Part shown: one piece after another, positions 12,805 to 22,450 of the stretch
Layout: every line of letters begins with the position of its first letter
How positions within the stretch are numbered: position 1 is the first letter of the stretch
Source: Aegilops tauschii subsp. strangulata
Taxonomy: Eukaryota; Streptophyta; Magnoliopsida; Poales; Poaceae
Assembly (NCBI RefSeq): GCF_002575655.3
Contig: NC_053039.3
Coordinates: forward strand, 237,376,622 to 237,440,621
DNA length: 64,000 bases
Direction of reading: 5' to 3'
Position numbers and translations under genes: made by a program
The notes under the pieces: generated by a model
Databases searched by the model: none
What the model saw: only the letters and a program-made list of their open reading frames with translations
What the model was told of the DNA's origin: nothing

Positions 12805-13260
12805 GTAAGGGCTTGTTTGAATTTGAGGATTCTAACAATGCAGGGATAGGAAATAGACAGGAATAGGATAGGAATGCACGTGCAAAACAGAGAATTTAAA
12901 AACACAGGATTTCTGCCAATATGGATGTTTGATTCACAACAATTGGAAGATCACAGGATGCAAAAAAGCATGGTGAGATTAAGTCAAACCACAAGAAAAT
13001 GTACGGTTATAATGCTATTATGCTACTATCTCTTAGTCTTGTGCTTGATGAATAGGAATATGAAAAGGAGAAGTGGAAATTAGAATTCCTACGGTTTTTC
13101 TTTCAAGGAGACACTAAAGGAACAAATCCTACAGTTTTCCTTTGCTCCATTCCTTTGCACCAAATTCATGAAAAGTAGTACCATAGGAAACTTTCCAATT
13201 CCGATGTTTTTCATTCACTTTTCCTTTCAAGCACTGGCGATTCTAGTAGGCAGGCTTGAG
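12805..13260. repeat. Possible Tourist-like MITE relic
   Basis: Begins AAGGGCTTGTTTGAATTTGA and contains the phrases ATAGGAATAGGAT and CCTTTCAAG that are common in grass PIF/Harbinger-type MITEs. The right end is degraded and no clear target duplication could be fixed. Low confidence. Confidence 0.35.
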
Positions 13261-13547
13261 CAAGGAAAATCCTACACTAAAAAAATGTTTTTGTGCTACT
13301 TCTATTACTTTGGACCCAGGCCACTGCCATACTAGCTCAACTCCCAGGCCCATCGACAAATGCACAGCTCAAACGCGCAAAGATAAATAATGATGGCGTT
13401 CAAGAGAGTCCATCACGGATAGCTAAGTTGCCTGGTACCTCACTGCTTGTCATATAGTAGGATAGAATAATCGTATTTCCCGTTACTACGAGTGCTCAGT
13501 GGACAATATATATAACATGTAGAGTAAAAAGAGATGCAACAAGTGTA

Positions 13548-13760
13548 CAACCTCTTTGGCGAAGCCATGTCGATCTCAGCGTGATTGGGTTGGCCGGTGA
13601 GGATGCTCCGGCTGACTTGGCTGTCGGAGGAGGGGAAGAAGATCTTAGGCGTCTGGAGATGGAGCCCGAGGTACTGCTCCGCTGTGATGGAGGGTTTCAT
13701 CGTTGGAGCAGCTCCGGTGAGTTGTACGACGCCGAGGCTGAAGCAGGACAAGAGAGACAA
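13548..13760 (-). pseudogene. Paralogous copy of first exon of CACTA gene
   Basis: The DNA aligns with the exon at 12555-12785: both share GGGGAAGAAGATCT, CGTTGGAGCAGCT and GAAGCAGGAC-like words in the same order. The 5' splice-site-like sequence AAAGAG/GTTGTACA on the minus strand lies at about 13550. It also resembles 14711-14950 at its end. It may be an alternative first exon or a dead duplicate; the frame is not conserved with the other copies. Confidence 0.45.
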
Positions 13761-13862
13761 CGAACAACGTTAACCTGAGTGGAATTCTATAGCATCTCCA
13801 ATACATGACGTAAAATACATAACCACAAAGTGCTAGATGTAAAATACATCAGCCGCTCATCT

Positions 13863-13983
13863 CTGAACTTAACTGTCGAAACTGAATTTAACTGTCGAAA
13901 CTGAACTTAACTGTCGAAACTGAACTTAACTGTTGAAACTGAATTTTGCTGTGGAAACTGAATTTTGCTGTCGAAACTGAACA
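13863..13983 (+). repeat. 19-bp minisatellite, 6 copies
   Basis: The unit CTGAACTTAACTGTCGAAA repeats at 13863, 13882, 13901, 13920, 13939 and 13958 with a few substitutions (TTAACTG to TTTGCTG in later copies). Confidence 0.92.
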
Positions 13984-13989
13984 CACTAG

Positions 13990-14453
13990 CAAGGTGAGGC
14001 TACACGTCGGTCGACTGACTTTTTCATCTCTGGTCGGTCGATTTTGCAGCCGTTGGATACGAAATCAAGGGCCTGCGGTTCATCTTCAACCTCCACCCCC
14101 CTGAGCCGCCAGCCACCACCGGCCAAACAGCAGCCCCCCGCCGCCCGCGGCCGGTGGTGCGCCGCCCCGCCCGCCCCGAAAACACTCCCCACCGCCGGTC
14201 CGCCACCGCCCCGGCCATCCCTCTAGGCCCCCCGTGCCGAGCTTTTTCTCCGGCGATCCCCAATCCACCGCCCCGCCAACGCCCCACCACCGCCCGCATC
14301 CTGAATCCTAAGATAGATAGTGGGGTACCTCTCCGGCGAGCCCCCCTCCCCGCTGCGGCTGGTTCTTCCTTCACCCCGGTGAGCCCCCCCCCACCCCCTG
14401 AAAATCGACTGACCCAAAAGTCGATTCAGTCGACTGAAGTGTAGCTAAATCGG
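13990..14453. other. C-rich stretch flanked by GTCGACTGAC-like words
   Basis: Strongly C-rich sequence with open frames on all sides, bounded by GGTCGACTGACTTTTTC (about 14010) and ATTCAGTCGACTGAAG (about 14424), which are in inverted orientation. The long frames are due to base composition; no protein family was recognised. Confidence 0.45.
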
Positions 14454-14582
14454 AGCAGCATCGCAAGCAAGAGCAAGAGCGAGAGCAGCAGCGCGAGCAA
14501 GAGCAATAGCAAGAGCAGATCAGGCAGGAGACCGAGAGCAAGAGCAGAGCAGTAGCGCGAGCGACAGCTAAAGCAGCAGCAG
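14454..14582 (+). repeat. AGCAAG/GAGCAA microsatellite-like tract
   Basis: Imperfect hexamer repeat of AGCAAGAGCGAGAGCAGC type. It produces a leucine/cysteine-rich frame on the minus strand and a serine/arginine-rich reading on the plus strand. Neither is taken as a gene. Confidence 0.85.
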
Positions 14583-14710
14583 CTCCTACTGATGTGGACA
14601 TCGCCGCCGAGGGAGCGACACCGTGGAGGAAGTGGCCGCTGACGCCGCCGTGGATGGAGCCGCGCCGTGTCGGCTCGGGACCGAGCACCGGCAGCACCGT
14701 GAGATCGAAT

Positions 14711-14950
14711 CAAGAAGAAAATGCGGCGATTAGTGTACAACCTCTTTGGTGGCGCTGATTAGGCAGCAGCTTCATCCGAGGAAACGGTGATGATGATGCT
14801 CTTCCGGTGGTGCAGGTGAAGACGGCGGTGTGGGAATGGAGGTGGCGTGAAAGACGAGGGGAACGTCGGGGCAGCTCCTTGGAGGTGGAGGACGGGGTGG
14901 CTGAACTGGCGGGACGATGAGATCGACGACGGATCCTCATCTGGTACGGT
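14711..14950 (-). pseudogene. Further first-exon-like copy of CACTA gene
   Basis: On the minus strand it ends CACCAAAGAG/GTTGTACAC, nearly identical to the exon border at about 13548 and similar to the border near 12555. The upstream reading is Arg/Ser/Pro-rich (about 70 codons). The three copies at 12.6, 13.6 and 14.8 kb suggest serial duplication of a leading exon. The true start of the gene is not fixed. Confidence 0.4.
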
Positions 14951-15510
14951 GGATGAGGGACGTCGAGGTGTTGCTGTGGACGACGTCGTCGGGGAAGAGG
15001 CTCCGACTGGGTGGCGGACGGAGCAGGGTGTGGGGTTTCATCGTGGGTTTTCGCGGCCTCGGTGTACGAATGGGTGGGCGGATGGGATGGTAGTGGGCAA
15101 CCATGGCTTAGAGACGCGCTTGTCCGAAATGTGGGGTAAGTTATGAAAGTACCCCCACAGATTTGAGGCGGTTCTTTCGGTTAAGGGGTACCACGGGCAT
15201 TTCGCGTGTCGGGATTTCACAGGAGGTGGGAGTTTTCGCGCGCGTTGTAATTTCAGAATAGCAAGGCGCGGGTTGAGATGGAGGGAGTTGTCGGAGCACA
15301 ACGAGACAAAGATATATCTTAAATATTTCGGGCTAACAAGGCACGGGTTGAAGAGGCGGGAGTTTCGCAACACGATAGACAGAGACGCTAGCTTGAATTT
15401 TCGGCATAACAAGTCGCGGCTTGAAATTTCGGAAGAACAAGCTTAACGTGTACCCAAAAAAAGACAATTTGCACCTCAACACGCACAACACACACACAAA
15501 CACCATTTAG

Positions 15511-17675
15511 ACTAGAGTAAGGTACGCGTGCATTGCACGCATGAGATTTGGCAACCAAATTATGAATAAATACCACATTATAGCATGCAAGCTTTGAGTC
15601 ATATATGCATGATGTAGATGTTCGTTTAATTCTTATAGTTCATTTCATTCAAAATCATCTAGTTTTTATAAGAAACCTAATCTATTTTAAGATTCATGGA
15701 ATTGTGCGTCGTAAGACATAAAGTAAAAATAATAATGGCAAATCATGTAGAAAAACATTTGGGCAATTCTGATACGGAAGATTCTAGAAGAAATAAGAAG
15801 TGCTTGTGTTTTTATGTTTGTGCATTATGCTTAAGTTCAACCATGGAGTCTTCTAGATTATACATGTGGCAAAATCTGGTGGAATCTAGATGATATCCAA
15901 CGGCCAGTAGTGCTCAAATTTGCCATCTTTGGACCATCGGATTCGCCTCATCCAACGACCATCTTTCCAAGTTAAAGTTACCCGCACACAATATAAAAAT
16001 ATATAATATATAATATATATAGGGGTATAGATATAGATATGCGATGCGAAAGCCGCCCATCATCTCCAATTAGAATAGTGTGTCCATGCACGGATGCGAC
16101 GTGGCCAAATGATGTCTGCCATCGGTATCTCAAATTCAAATCAGTCTGACCTTGTTCAATGTGTATACATTACAACATGCTCGTTTCCAACCCACACCGC
16201 GCAGATCTCCGTTATATTCATGCATGCATGGGTTTCAAACATCAGGATCTCTTATTCAAATATTTGAATTCAACTTTACATTGATTATGACCTCACATAT
16301 TCTTTTACACCCACACAGTAGTCTTCTCTTTATAATTGTACCACTAACTTTCTCTCGTGCATGCATGCACACACACTACCAGTCGGCATTATCCATCGCA
16401 CGCATACAATCTTTTTCTTTAGGTCGGTCTCCCATGAAGGCACACATCCCCCTCTCCATCATATCGGGCATTCTTTATCTCTCACGCGTGCATGCGCAAC
16501 GATCGATGTTCCTCTATGTATGTGTGTATATAGCTAGGTCTTTCATAGTTTTCCACACAAACCGATCAATCGATATATCCAGTGAGGTCTCACTCTCTTT
16601 CCCACGTCCACATCGATCAATCTATGCCTCTCTATATAGGATTAACATATATAGCTAATACACCCACATTAATTATATATCCAACGTCCCCCTCTCATCA
16701 TCCATGCCTTCCGCTTCATCTCTCAGACGCGTGCACAATGGCGAAGACAGGGGGCAGTAAGGGCCCTGCCCCCTCCCCCCCCCCCTAACATCACTATATA
16801 TCGAGGCTAATATGAATGTGATCATTAGACAATTGCTGCTAAAAATGTTTTAAGTTCATGAATTGGCCCTCCTCGTAAAGGATTAGCAATGCTTGGCCCC
16901 CTAGCTCATTTATTTTTCATGCCTCCGCCACTGCGCGCAACAGCGCACGTGTTCGCCCCCTCTCTCTAAGTATCGATCTCGCACTTGTGCATTCCTTCAT
17001 AGTCTCCCTCCACTCGGCCCCTCGCACCATCTGCTAGCCCCCATACAATCTAGCAGACTCCATGGTTGAACTTAAGAATAATGCACAAACCTCAAAACAA
17101 CAGTGGTTCTCTTTTGTTCTAGAATCTTCCGTATCATAATTGCCCAAACTTTTTTTTAGTTGAATTGCCATTAATTGTTTTTACTTTATTCTTTACAATG
17201 CACAATTCCATGAATCATAAAATAGATTAAGGGCTTCTTTGATTCAAAGGATTCTCAAAGGAATTTTGGAGGATTCTAATCATTAGGAATTTTTCCTATC
17301 TTGGTTGTTTGATTCATAGGATTGTAAACCATATGAATTTTTCCATATGATTCATTTGCACTAGATTTCATAGGAAACATCCCATCCACTCAAACCTCTT
17401 TGAAAGAATTCTACGTTTTTTCTATGCACAATCAAACACTCGTACAATCCTGTAGGATTCAAGACGACATTCCACTATAATCCCATGTTTTTCCTATTCC
17501 CGCGTACTTAGCTTTTTTATAAAAACTAATTGATTTTGAATGAGATGAACTATAAGAATTAAATGAAGGGCTACATCAGGCATATATGACTCAGAGCTTA
17601 CATGCTATAGTGTGGTATTTATTCATAATTTGGTTGCAAAATCTGACGCGTGCAATGCACGTGTACCTTACTAGT
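15511..17675. mobile_element. TIR DNA transposon of 2.2 kb, nested in CACTA
   Basis: The ends carry inverted repeats of about 175 bp with roughly 85-90% identity: ACTAG(AG)TAAGGTAC and TGCATTGCACGC at the left (15511-15690), and the inverted counterpart ending GTGTACCTTACTAGT at 17675. Words such as CCAAATTATGAATAAATACC occur in both arms. The long arms suggest a Mutator-like or similar superfamily. No clean target duplication was seen, and the inside holds no transposase-like frame. A Tourist-like relic lies within (17231-17485), and a C-run of about 12 lies at 16774-16786. Confidence 0.75.
17231..17485. repeat. Tourist-like MITE relic
   Basis: Starts GGGCTTCTTTGATTCAAAGG after TTAA and contains GATTCATAGGATTGTAAACC and ATCAAACACTCG. 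Such text is typical of Harbinger-type MITEs of grasses. The right terminal repeat is degraded. Confidence 0.55.
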
Positions 17676-17689
17676 ACTTCGAGTATGTG

Positions 17690-18370
17690 CAAAACACGTA
17701 AATTAGAATACCAATGGCACGCTACACAGTGTCTCTCTTACAGTTCATGAAGCCACGTGGCACATGTGGAGGTGTTGTCGCGACCTCCTTGCGTGGATTG
17801 ATCACAGTGACGTGCTGCTGGTTCCAGAAGAATGTACTCATCCTCCCTGAGCCATAAAGGCGGTACATGCATGAAGCGAAGATGTGCACGCACGCCACGC
17901 ACGCACTCATTCCCTCGCGCGCACACGCGGGTACACGGGCGGACGCAATTTTGTACCAAGATCCACCCCATGTCATAATTTGACGCGTGTAAAGAGTCGT
18001 CCACTTCATTGATGGTCAATTAATACAGCGCATGCAAATTGAGTGGACGTGAGGGCGGAAGAAAGACATTATTAATCCACTGCGCGCATGCGATTAGTTA
18101 AATCGTGGGTTGCTAGTAGTACTTCCATTGGTCTTCTTCGTATTTTGTGCCAATTTTTGACAGTAACATAATATTTACGCATTTGAGCAGTGTAGTACTT
18201 GAAATTTATGTTCCGCTAAACTCATCGGGAGCCGTTTCGGGCCTCGAAACCAAAATCATCAATTAATCTTTACCTTGTTCCCATCACATTCAAAAGCCTG
18301 CTCACACCTACTAGTACGTACCAAACCTGAATGTGTTCCCCCTATGCAGGTATTAGTACTAGTGCTAGTA
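17690..18370. other. Interval with no gene seen
   Basis: Unique-looking sequence between the TIR element and the coiled-coil pseudogene. Short frames at 17722-18019 are not supported by codon pattern or motifs. It may include upstream sequence of the gene at 18437. Confidence 0.4.
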
Positions 18371-18377
18371 CTTAGGT

Positions 18378-18386
18378 TATAAAAAG
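18378..18386 (+). promoter_or_regulatory. TATA box of coiled-coil gene
   Basis: TTATAAAAAG lies about 58 bp before the ATG at 18437, a plausible TATA box for the captured gene. Confidence 0.55.
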
Positions 18387-18436
18387 GGGAACTACCTAAC
18401 CGAAAATTGCTCTACCTTTCCTCCTCATAAGTTGCC

Positions 18437-19160
18437 ATGGCCGGTGAGCAGAGCTCTAGGTCGAGAACTACTCGTAACAAGGGAGCGGCAACCAAGGCTG
18501 CGGAAAAAAAAGAGGGCTCGCCGCCACGCAGAGACCTCGAAAGATCTCTCACGGGCAGGCGATGGCTCCCAGGAGCGCCCTAGCCGCGGAGGCGAACATG
18601 CCGAGCCGGCGGAGCTGGAGTCATTATCCCTCGACGGCATGCCCGATCAGCTCAATAAGCAGAAGGAGTTCATCCAACGCTTGATGGAGTTGCTAAAGGA
18701 GAGCCTCGACGACATGCCCGCTGAGCTCAATCAGCAGGGGGAGTTGACCGCCGGCTTGGTGATGCTGCTGAAGAAGAGCATTACCTCGGAGAACAAGGCG
18801 ACCGGCGAAATCCTGCGACTTCAGGAGGACAAGGTGAAGCTCTGCCACGAGATCGACCTATTGATGGAGAAGAACGCCGGCTGGAAGAAGCTGCATGAGA
18901 ATAGTAGTTCCTCGATGAAGATGCTGTAGGCCCTCGTCATGGAACAGAAGGAGGAGTTGGCGAAGCTCCTCATTGAGCACCCGGCTGCTGTCAAGGTACG
19001 TAATGCGGCCGTGGAACAGATGATGAAGGCTCGCGTCGAGAAATCCCGCGTCATGGACAGAATGAAGAAGATGGCAGAGGAGACGCGCAAGGAGATGGAG
19101 GTCGTGGAGGCGATGAAGAAGCAGTTACGACTCCGCGGCGAATTAGATCATTTGGGGTGA
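18437..19160 (+). pseudogene. Coiled-coil protein gene, frameshifted, with premature stop
   Basis: The start ATGGCCGGTGAG follows a TATA box. The first codons read MAGEQSSRSRTTRNKG and continue into a run of eight A (18504-18511), where one extra base shifts the frame. The conserved-looking frame resumes as RARRHAETSKDLSRAGDG. Two tandem segments of about 27 residues follow (LDGMPDQLNKQKEF and LDDMPAELNQQGEL), then a highly charged helical part. A TAG at 18927-18929 interrupts, after which EQKEELAKLLIEHPAA continues to the stop at 19160. Removing both lesions would leave about 240 residues, largely coiled coil. I do not recognise the family. It resembles a small grass host gene carried by the transposon, now inactive. 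Confidence 0.7.
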
Positions 19161-19439
19161 TAATCTTCCTTCTTCTTTTGCTCCTGTGTTTCATCTTTTG
19201 CTTCGGGTGTTTCGCCGCACGTGTCACGTTCTCTGCGAGGCATGAATAGAACAATGTTTTTTTAGGGAATGAATAGAACAATGCTAACAATGAGATGACT
19301 AGCAAATTAGATCATTTTTTATCGCCATATGGCACTGGGCTGCCGTGTTTCGTGCTCCTCCCTCACAGTACTACTGCAGTGGAAAACTTGAGTATACCGC
19401 ACGGTTCTTTGCTCCTCCTCGATCAGGTCGTCGGCGCAT

Positions 19440-19690
19440 TTATACGAGCAGTAAAATCACAAGGCCCCGCCTTCCCGCAGTAATGAGCCGTCAAATCACA
19501 AAGGCCCTCGCCTCTCGTGAAACCGACCAAGCTAGACTGCCCTGCCCTCTAGCCTTTTAAAAAATGTATACTTTTGTACAACAGTAGTATCGATGGATTG
19601 CGCCATGGAGCAAAACTTGAAATTACAAAAAAGGTGGTACATATAGAGAGCGCTCGTCGCCAAATTATGCATATAGTACTATTAAAAAGG
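19440..19690 (+). repeat. Promoter-like segment duplicated at 22165-22450
   Basis: Shares with 22165-22450 the ordered words GTCAAATCACA, GAAACCGACCAAG/GAACCGACTAGG, CTTTTAAA, GTATAC and ATGGATTGCGCC...CATGGAGCAAA. The two copies are diverged by many substitutions and small indels. The CTTTTAAA could be a TATA-like element. Confidence 0.6.
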
Positions 19691-19740
19691 CTAGTCACAA
19701 TAATGGTGTCCAGCACAACCCACCCCTCAAATAAAACTAA

Positions 19741-20086
19741 GAGGGTGCTTGGATACGTTTTAGTCCCATGACTAAAAGTAGTGGGACTCAAACATGCTAG
19801 CCTCACCCATGCTTGGATCCAAATACTAAAAAGGCTAAAATCAAGTTAATGAGCATTTATTATCCTCCAAACCCTCCAATCCAGAACTCACCTGTGTTAA
19901 AGGAGAGGAGTTAAATGAGTAGAGAGAGGACTAATCCACATTTTAGTAGGGGTACCCCTGACTAAAAAATTTTAGTCTCAAGACTAGTTTTAGCCCCTCT
20001 TTAGTCAGGGGTGCTTGGAACTTTAGCCTCTTAAAGAGACTATTTTTAGTCGGACTAAAATAAGTCCCTTGGATTCAAGCACCCTC
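19741..20086. mobile_element. Tourist-like (PIF/Harbinger) MITE, 346 bp
   Basis: The terminal inverted repeats are GAGGGTGCTTGGATAC at the left and GATTCAAGCACCCTC at the right. TAA target duplications lie at 19738-19740 and 20087-20089. Related unoccupied sequence occurs nearby (20310-20345, CACCCCTCAAATTAAATTAAGCAC), supporting insertion. The inside is rich in TTTTAGTC/GACTAAAA words in both orientations. Confidence 0.9.
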
Positions 20087-20415
20087 TAAGCATCCAGGAA
20101 TTATTTGACAAAACTAAGCACCCTGAAATTCTTTGACAACTAAACTGCTGGCTATATGATGTTGGCCATATATATTGTACGTATATAATGTGAAGAAATG
20201 AGTGGTAGTACTATACCAACTAAAAGATGAAATGTAAGAAATACTAGTATGTACGTACTGAAGAGTTAAAGTAACGAGAAGAAACATAACATAGTTCTGC
20301 TGGGGGCTCAGCACAACACACCCCTCAAATTAAATTAAGCACACCTGAAATTAAACTTTGCAACTATTCCGATAGACACTGCATTAGAACCACCATGAGC
20401 AACGACACCGCCACC

Positions 20416-21135
20416 TTACTCGGAGTCCTCGTCCACGTCCTCGACTTTGTCCTTGTCCCTCTTCCTCTTGGCCGATACTTCTTTGCTTGAACCGCACACT
20501 TGGTTGTTGCTCTTCATCCAACCCTTGTAGATATTGAAGCAAAGGTAGCCATCCATTGCAGCGTAGTGGCTGTGGTCTATATCTAGTACATTCTGCTGCC
20601 ATGCATGACGATGAAACGTGTATGGAGGTTTCTCCAGTTTACCGTACGAAGGATGAACCATGGCTCCTGCCAGGGTCAGCATTGAAGGCTGACGAGAGGA
20701 CACCAGCCGATTCTTCTGGAGGTCGAAGGTGTTGCCTACAACGAGGCCTATCCGATGCAGGACTTCTTTGTCGTCACCAAAGTCTACAGTAACGATTTTG
20801 ACTAGGTTGCTCTCGAGGAAGTCCTTAAAATCCTGGCACTCAACGTCGACATGGCATATGTGGTAGACCAAGCATAAGTCATGCACGCAAACCTGGATCA
20901 CGGCGGGCTTCTTCCTCTCTTCGTCCTTTAGATACTTCTCTCGTCCTAGGATTATGGTGTACTCAACATCTAGCCCAGCGACCCACTCATCATCTGAGCC
21001 TTCGAACATGCGTCTGAAGCGAGAAAGGCATCCTTTCACCGTCGCGGAAGAACGGGTGTAGATGACGTCGAACTCATCGCCGGTGATGGTTCTAACCTTG
21101 TACTCACCGCCGATCGTGGAGATTTGGGACGCCAT
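20416..21135 (-). CDS. 3'-5' exonuclease, DEDDy (WRN/RNase D-like) superfamily
   Basis: A single exon of 239 aa. It should hydrolyse nucleotides from 3' ends of DNA or RNA with two metal ions. Exo I is VAGLDVEYT with Asp-56 and Glu-58. Exo II is FGDDKEVLHRIGL with Asp-122 as the likely ligand. Exo III is HYAAMDGYLCFNIY with Tyr-191 and Asp-195. All expected catalytic positions are therefore present. The tail holds a basic KRKRDKDK block (possible nuclear signal) and an acidic end. I chose the ATG at 21135 (MASQIST) because family resemblance begins there; the frame stays open upstream to 21339 but reads through an inverted-repeat region. It lies alone within the CACTA element and is intact, which suggests recent capture or selection. 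Grass genomes carry many such short exonuclease genes. The substrate is unknown. Confidence 0.85.
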   Translation of the reverse strand: MASQISTIGGEYKVRTITGDEFDVIYTRSSATVKGCLSRFRRMFEGSDDEWVAGLDVEYTIILGREKYLKDEERKKPAVIQVCVHDLCLVYHICHVDVECQDFKDFLESNLVKIVTVDFGDDKEVLHRIGLVVGNTFDLQKNRLVSSRQPSMLTLAGAMVHPSYGKLEKPPYTFHRHAWQQNVLDIDHSHYAAMDGYLCFNIYKGWMKSNNQVCGSSKEVSAKRKRDKDKVEDVDEDSE

Positions 21136-21287
21136 GGATTTGGGAGGAGGGTTAGGATTAGTGGAACTGCCGTAATGTGAATGGACGGGACGACTAGGAG
21201 CGAACCGCCGTAGTATTGAAGGACGTGCGGGCACGAGTAGGAGCGAACTGCCAGCGTGCGAACGGCAGGGTAGTGGCTTTCCATTCT

Positions 21288-21461
21288 CCCATGATACGGG
21301 CTTCCGAGAGCCCTTGGATCTGAGATCGAACGGTTGCATGGCGTGATTCTAGACCTATGGGTGAATATCCTATCCTGGAGGGTTATTCTGCAAATTTTCA
21401 GCAGCATGCGACCGTTTGATCTCAGATCCAAGGGCTGCCAGCAGCCCGTATCATGGTCGCG
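21288..21461. repeat. Inverted repeat upstream of exonuclease gene
   Basis: The arm at 21288-21340 (CATGATACGGGCT, CCCTTGGATCTGAGATCGAA) is repeated in inverse orientation at about 21401-21461 (GTTTGATCTCAGATCCAAGG, AGCCCGTATCATGG) with a 60-bp spacer. It could form a long hairpin, or mark an old foldback insertion just 5' of the exonuclease start. Confidence 0.8.
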
Positions 21462-21645
21462 CCTACCACGACCGTCGCGTCGCTCGCGCGGTCGCGCCCT
21501 TGGAGATTTAACACGGTGCGTTAGGCTATCTGATGTTGGCATGTCATACATAGTCATCACTTAGTCACTCATACTACAACAAGGTTGGCTATAAGGTTGG
21601 CTATAAGTGTAATTTTTTTTACTCCTCTCTATCTCTTTCTTCGTA

Positions 21646-21726
21646 CTCCCTCCGTCCCATAATATAAGAACGTTTTTGACACTAGTGTAGTGCCAAAAAC
21701 GTTCTTATATTATGGGACACACGGAG
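21646..21726. mobile_element. Stowaway (Tc1/Mariner) MITE, 81 bp
   Basis: Starts CTCCCTCCGTCCCATAATAT and ends with the inverted ATATTATGGGACACACGGAG. TA duplications flank it at 21644-21645 and 21727-21728. The two arms pair almost fully around GACACTAGTGTAGTGCC. It is the same family as the copy at 39756-39835. Confidence 0.93.
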
Positions 21727-21734
21727 TACTAGTA

Positions 21735-22160
21735 TTTATTGCATTTGCCAAGGAGTGACCTCTTCCAATGAAATGGTGTTGCTAAGTTTGCTTCATTTAA
21801 TTAGCTATAGAGTCAAAATTGTCTTTTCACCTAGGTACACGCGCTTAGCACCGTTTCTTCCTTGGGTCACCAAACTAGTCTCTCTCTTCTTGATTAACTT
21901 GCCACATCAGTCTTTATGCCTATGTGGCAAGCTTAAGCACCTGTAGGAGCAAGTAAAAGTAAGTACAATAGTGCGCTTTACATGGCATTTTTGCATATGT
22001 GGAGGAAAGAGAGGCAAGGAAAAAGTGGAGAAATGGGCTCTCATGCAAGAGCCAGCCTCTACTACATGGTGGAGCATTGGGAGAGGCACCTGTATGGAGG
22101 TGGTCAGGAATCGGAAGACTCACGCCGGTCGTAGCGCCGTAGTTAAAATGATAATGGCAA
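21735..22160. other. MITE-like AT-rich interval, not resolved
   Basis: Contains fragments such as AAGGTTGGCTATAAG (21583-21606, two tandem copies) and GTGGCAAGCTTAAGCACC that are common in small grass transposons. No ends could be paired with confidence and no gene is seen. Confidence 0.35.
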
Positions 22161-22164
22161 GTCA

Positions 22165-22450
22165 AATCCAGGGGCCCCACCTGTCCAGCAGTAACTCGCT
22201 GTCAAATCACACAGCCCTACGTTTGCAGCAGCCTACTCCCTCGTCTTCTCGTGTCTCTGTCGAACCGACTAGGCGGAACTGCCCCACCTACCGCGCAGGA
22301 AAAGCCCCGCCCTCGACTTTTAAATAGTATACAGTATACTAATTTTGTATCCATGGATTGCGCCCGCGCCATGGAGCAAAGTGTCTAGAAAACGGCGGCA
22401 CACATGTACGGAGTATACAGCACGCCCGTCGCGTTCGCGTCGCACCCCAG
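22165..22450 (+). repeat. Diverged copy of promoter-like segment 19440-19690
   Basis: See the first copy. This copy has CTTTTAAATAGTATACAGTA and the shared ATGGATTGCGCC and CCATGGAGCAAA. The frames opened here in several phases are not supported. Confidence 0.6.

Noticed and set aside
14024..14444. Several 60-116-aa frames on both strands
   Set aside because: Very C-rich/G-rich sequence opens frames everywhere. No family resemblance was seen.
16152..16658. 168-aa plus-strand frame in the nested TIR element
   Set aside because: His/Ser/Ile-rich composition from TC-rich noncoding DNA. No motif, and it lies between inverted arms with no transposase signature.
21036..21560. 174-aa minus-strand frame upstream of and overlapping the exonuclease start
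   Set aside because: It runs out of frame with the exonuclease and through the inverted repeat, with no family features.
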